Shown piece by piece: positions 62,051-64,000 of a stretch of DNA of 64,000 nt (the first letter of the stretch is position 1; each line of letters opens with the position of its first letter). The DNA lies in contig JACRLC010000088.1 in assembly GCA_016235425.1 (NCBI GenBank), positions 62,001 to 126,000 on the forward strand. The letters run 5' to 3'. The notes beneath the pieces were generated by a model. The model worked only from the letters and a program-made list of their open reading frames with translations. It did no database searches and had not been told where the DNA came from. This DNA is from Chloroflexota bacterium. GTDB taxonomy: Bacteria; Chloroflexota; Anaerolineae; Anaerolineales; Villigracilaceae. A program made the position numbers and the translations under genes.

Positions 62051-63010
62051 CTACACCTCTATATCGGCTATACGCATCATGACAAAGTAACCGGATCCAA
62101 CCAGACCTATCACTACACAAGCAACAATAATCGAACACATTGTACCGGCCTGGTTAAATGACATCAAATACTCAGGGTTCAAGAACCAAAGGATCAGAGT
62201 CAGCCCAAACGGAATAAATGAAAGCACAGTTCCTGAAGTTCGAACCTGGGCCGTAAGCGTACGAACTTCCCCCTTGATACGCACACGCTCACGAATTGTA
62301 AATGAAATCGTATCCAAGATTTCCGAAAGATTGCCGCCGACCTCGCGTTGAACGTTAATTGCCGTCACCACAAAATCAAGATCGTCACTGGGTATGCGCC
62401 GTAACAGATTGTCGAGAGCGGTTTCAATGGGAATGCCTATTTGCATTTCCTGCACCACCCGGCGGAACTCGTCTGATATTGGGGAAGGCAGTTCCTTGCT
62501 GACAGCCTCCATGGCTTGCATGGTGGAATATCCCGCACGCAGGCCATTTACCATTAAGTTCAGCATATCCGACAACTGGTCGTTGAATTTGGTCAAACGC
62601 ACGCGCTGTTGTCTTTTTATGTAAAGACGCGGAACAAAGAAACCGCCCACCATACCAATCAGCAAGGAGACCGGGTGCCTGTTTCCAATGAACCATGTTA
62701 ATAGCCCTCCCAGCACTACCGACGAAATCAAAAGAACAAAGTATTCCCCAACCTTAAACTTCATATCGGCCCTGGCAAGGTCCCGGGCAATTCGTTCGCC
62801 CATCGAGGTCTTTTCAACACGCCTTGAGACCCAATCCGTAAGAACTGCGCGTTGAACCTCACGGTCAACCTTAGCGGTGTCACTCTCAAGATACTGATTC
62901 AGGCGCTGTTCAACAAGCGACCGCTCGCTATTAACAGACACAACGATCCCTATTATCAACAATATGATGGTGACGATGCCTGCAACGATGATGATAAGAC
63001 TTAGTGACAT
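62051..63010 (-). CDS. tadB: TadB-like pilus assembly membrane protein
   Basis: 319 residues. Membrane segments lie near residues 3-25, 92-125 and 265-310. The T2SSF domain carries LSDMLNLMVNGLRAGYSTMQAMEAVSKELPSPISDEFRRVVQEMQIGIPIETAL. A partner of TadC in a Flp/Tad secretion platform. It lies 28 bases downstream of the tadA gene with no promoter visible, and is coupled to tadC. Confidence 0.9.
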   Translation of the reverse strand: MSLSLIIIVAGIVTIILLIIGIVVSVNSERSLVEQRLNQYLESDTAKVDREVQRAVLTDWVSRRVEKTSMGERIARDLARADMKFKVGEYFVLLISSVVLGGLLTWFIGNRHPVSLLIGMVGGFFVPRLYIKRQQRVRLTKFNDQLSDMLNLMVNGLRAGYSTMQAMEAVSKELPSPISDEFRRVVQEMQIGIPIETALDNLLRRIPSDDLDFVVTAINVQREVGGNLSEILDTISFTIRERVRIKGEVRTLTAQVRTSGTVLSFIPFGLTLILWFLNPEYLMSFNQAGTMCSIIVACVVIGLVGSGYFVMMRIADIEV

Positions 63011-63038
63011 ATCTTTTTATGGCATTATAAGCGAATTC

Positions 63039-64000
63039 TTAGTATCGCCGGCGGTCTCCAATGCCAAAGATGGAGGGAGGCAAATGGATACCGGAATTTT
63101 CGATTTTATCCATGAATTTAGGACGCAGGCCTGTCGGGCGCAAATGACCTACAATCTGGCCGTTTTCAAATCCGGTCTGTTCAAAGAGGAACAAATCGGT
63201 CATCGTGATGACGTCACCTTCCATGCCGCTCACTTCGGTAATATTTACAACCTTACGCGTACCATCACGCATACGCTCCTGATGTACCACCAGATCAATC
63301 GCGGACGAAATTTGCTCACGAATGGCACGGGAAGGCAGTTCCATGCCAGCCATCAACGTCATGGTCTCGAGGCGGGAAAGCGTATCACGCGGACCATTTG
63401 AGTGCAAAGTGGTCATCGAGCCATCATGGCCCGTGTTCATGGCCTGCAACATGTCCAGAGCGGCTTCATCACGGATTTCACCTACGATGATTCGCTCCGG
63501 GCGCATGCGCAGAGCATTGATCACTAATTGTCGAATTGTAATTTCACCACGTCCTTCAATGTTAGCAGGGCGGGATTCCAGCGTAACCACATGTTCCTGT
63601 CTCAACTGAAGCTCTGCCGCATTTTCAATGGTTAGAATACGCTCGTCGGCAGGAATGAAACTCGAAAGAATGTTCAATAGTGTGGTTTTACCTGAACCGG
63701 TACCGCCGGAAATGACAATATTCAACCTGGATTCTACGCATGCCTTCAGAAATTGAAGAGATTCCTGGGATACGGAGCCAAATTGCACCAATTGCTCGAT
63801 GGTGATCGGATTTCTGGAAAACTTACGGATTGTCAAAACTGGTCCGACCAGTGAAATCGGAGGAATTACAGCGTTCACGCGTGAACCGTCTGGAAGACGG
63901 GCATCCACGTATGGACTGGCCTCATCAATGCGGCGGCCCAATGGCGCAACAATACGATCAATAATGCGCATTACGTGATCATTATTTTCAAAGGTCACCG
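63039..64000 (-). CDS. tadA: TadA/CpaF-like type II/IV secretion ATPase, 3' part
   Basis: The gene continues beyond the right edge; about 320 residues are visible. It has Walker [15 protein letters not shown], the Asp box and Walker [43 protein letters not shown] with its His box. It is a hexameric ATPase powering Flp/Tad pilus assembly. The visible portion starts in the N-terminal half. Strong match to CpaF, including the preceding [17 protein letters not shown]. Confidence 0.92.
   Translation of the reverse strand, partial: VTFENNDHVMRIIDRIVAPLGRRIDEASPYVDARLPDGSRVNAVIPPISLVGPVLTIRKFSRNPITIEQLVQFGSVSQESLQFLKACVESRLNIVISGGTGSGKTTLLNILSSFIPADERILTIENAAELQLRQEHVVTLESRPANIEGRGEITIRQLVINALRMRPERIIVGEIRDEAALDMLQAMNTGHDGSMTTLHSNGPRDTLSRLETMTLMAGMELPSRAIREQISSAIDLVVHQERMRDGTRKVVNITEVSGMEGDVITMTDLFLFEQTGFENGQIVGHLRPTGLRPKFMDKIENSGIHLPPSIFGIGDRRRY

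Noticed and set aside
1..64000. CRISPR arrays, rRNA, prophage or IS transposase genes
   Set aside because: No regularly spaced direct repeats, no rRNA segments and no transposase or phage proteins were found on reading the window.

Overview
The window looks like chromosome of an anaerobic Chloroflexota bacterium, most likely class Anaerolineae. That assignment is inferred from gene content and style: mycoredoxin-like glutaredoxins with CPDC, Thr/Pro-rich lipoproteins, a transaldolase/phosphoglucose isomerase fusion, two aldehyde:ferredoxin oxidoreductases (AORs), Tad pilus genes and many intergenic palindromes. No rRNA gene is present to confirm it. I see no phage, IS transposase or CRISPR array.

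Layout. 1-1.3 kb: the 5' part of a sugar transferase and a degenerate GGDEF membrane protein (minus). 1.5-5.3 kb: glutaredoxin-thioredoxin reductase fusion, stand-alone glutaredoxin, FAD oxidoreductase, lipoprotein. 5.3-9.5 kb: OmpR-type response regulator and histidine kinase, divergent from a YtkA/FixH-like protein and a di-heme MauG-type peroxidase. 9.6-13.2 kb: NYN-LOTUS protein, lipoprotein, MshA-like glycosyltransferase, tRNA-Thr(CGT).

13.2-36.1 kb is the most coherent block, nearly all on the minus strand: two AORs, five class III aminotransferases, a saccharopine dehydrogenase-like enzyme, methylmalonate semialdehyde dehydrogenase, a complete polyamine ABC transporter (potABCD) and two Lrp/AsnC regulators. 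A PadR-CPBP operon with a 40-codon leader ORF and a BCS1-like AAA ATPase are embedded in it. I infer a programme for uptake and transamination of polyamines and omega-amino acids, in which the aldehydes formed could be oxidised with ferredoxin by AORs or, for malonate-type semialdehydes, converted to acyl-CoA by the dehydrogenase.

36.2-43 kb: polytopic membrane protein, GT2 glycosyltransferase, sulfotransferase, flippase-like protein and alpha-galactosidase. 43.2-47.4 kb: a 1395-residue secreted amylopullulanase-type enzyme. 47.4-54.8 kb: pterin dehydratase, then sugar-phosphate genes (tal-pgi fusion, rpiB, transketolase) with an AbiEii-like pair between them. 54.9-58.8 kb: divergent metallophosphatase, DUF429 protein, TlpA-like redoxin and Lgt-like protein. 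59-64 kb: folE, hpf, comF-like gene and tadC, tadB and partial tadA.

Intergenic DNA is unusually rich in dispersed palindromes, including a four-copy MITE-like family with ATGTCATTGCGAG-type ends. Two such elements appear to lie in frame inside the tal-pgi coding sequence. Several genes have a -10 box only 6-9 bases before the start codon, suggesting leaderless mRNAs. Where an upstream in-frame start was possible I chose starts from Shine-Dalgarno sites, -10 boxes and N-terminal domain or signal sequences.
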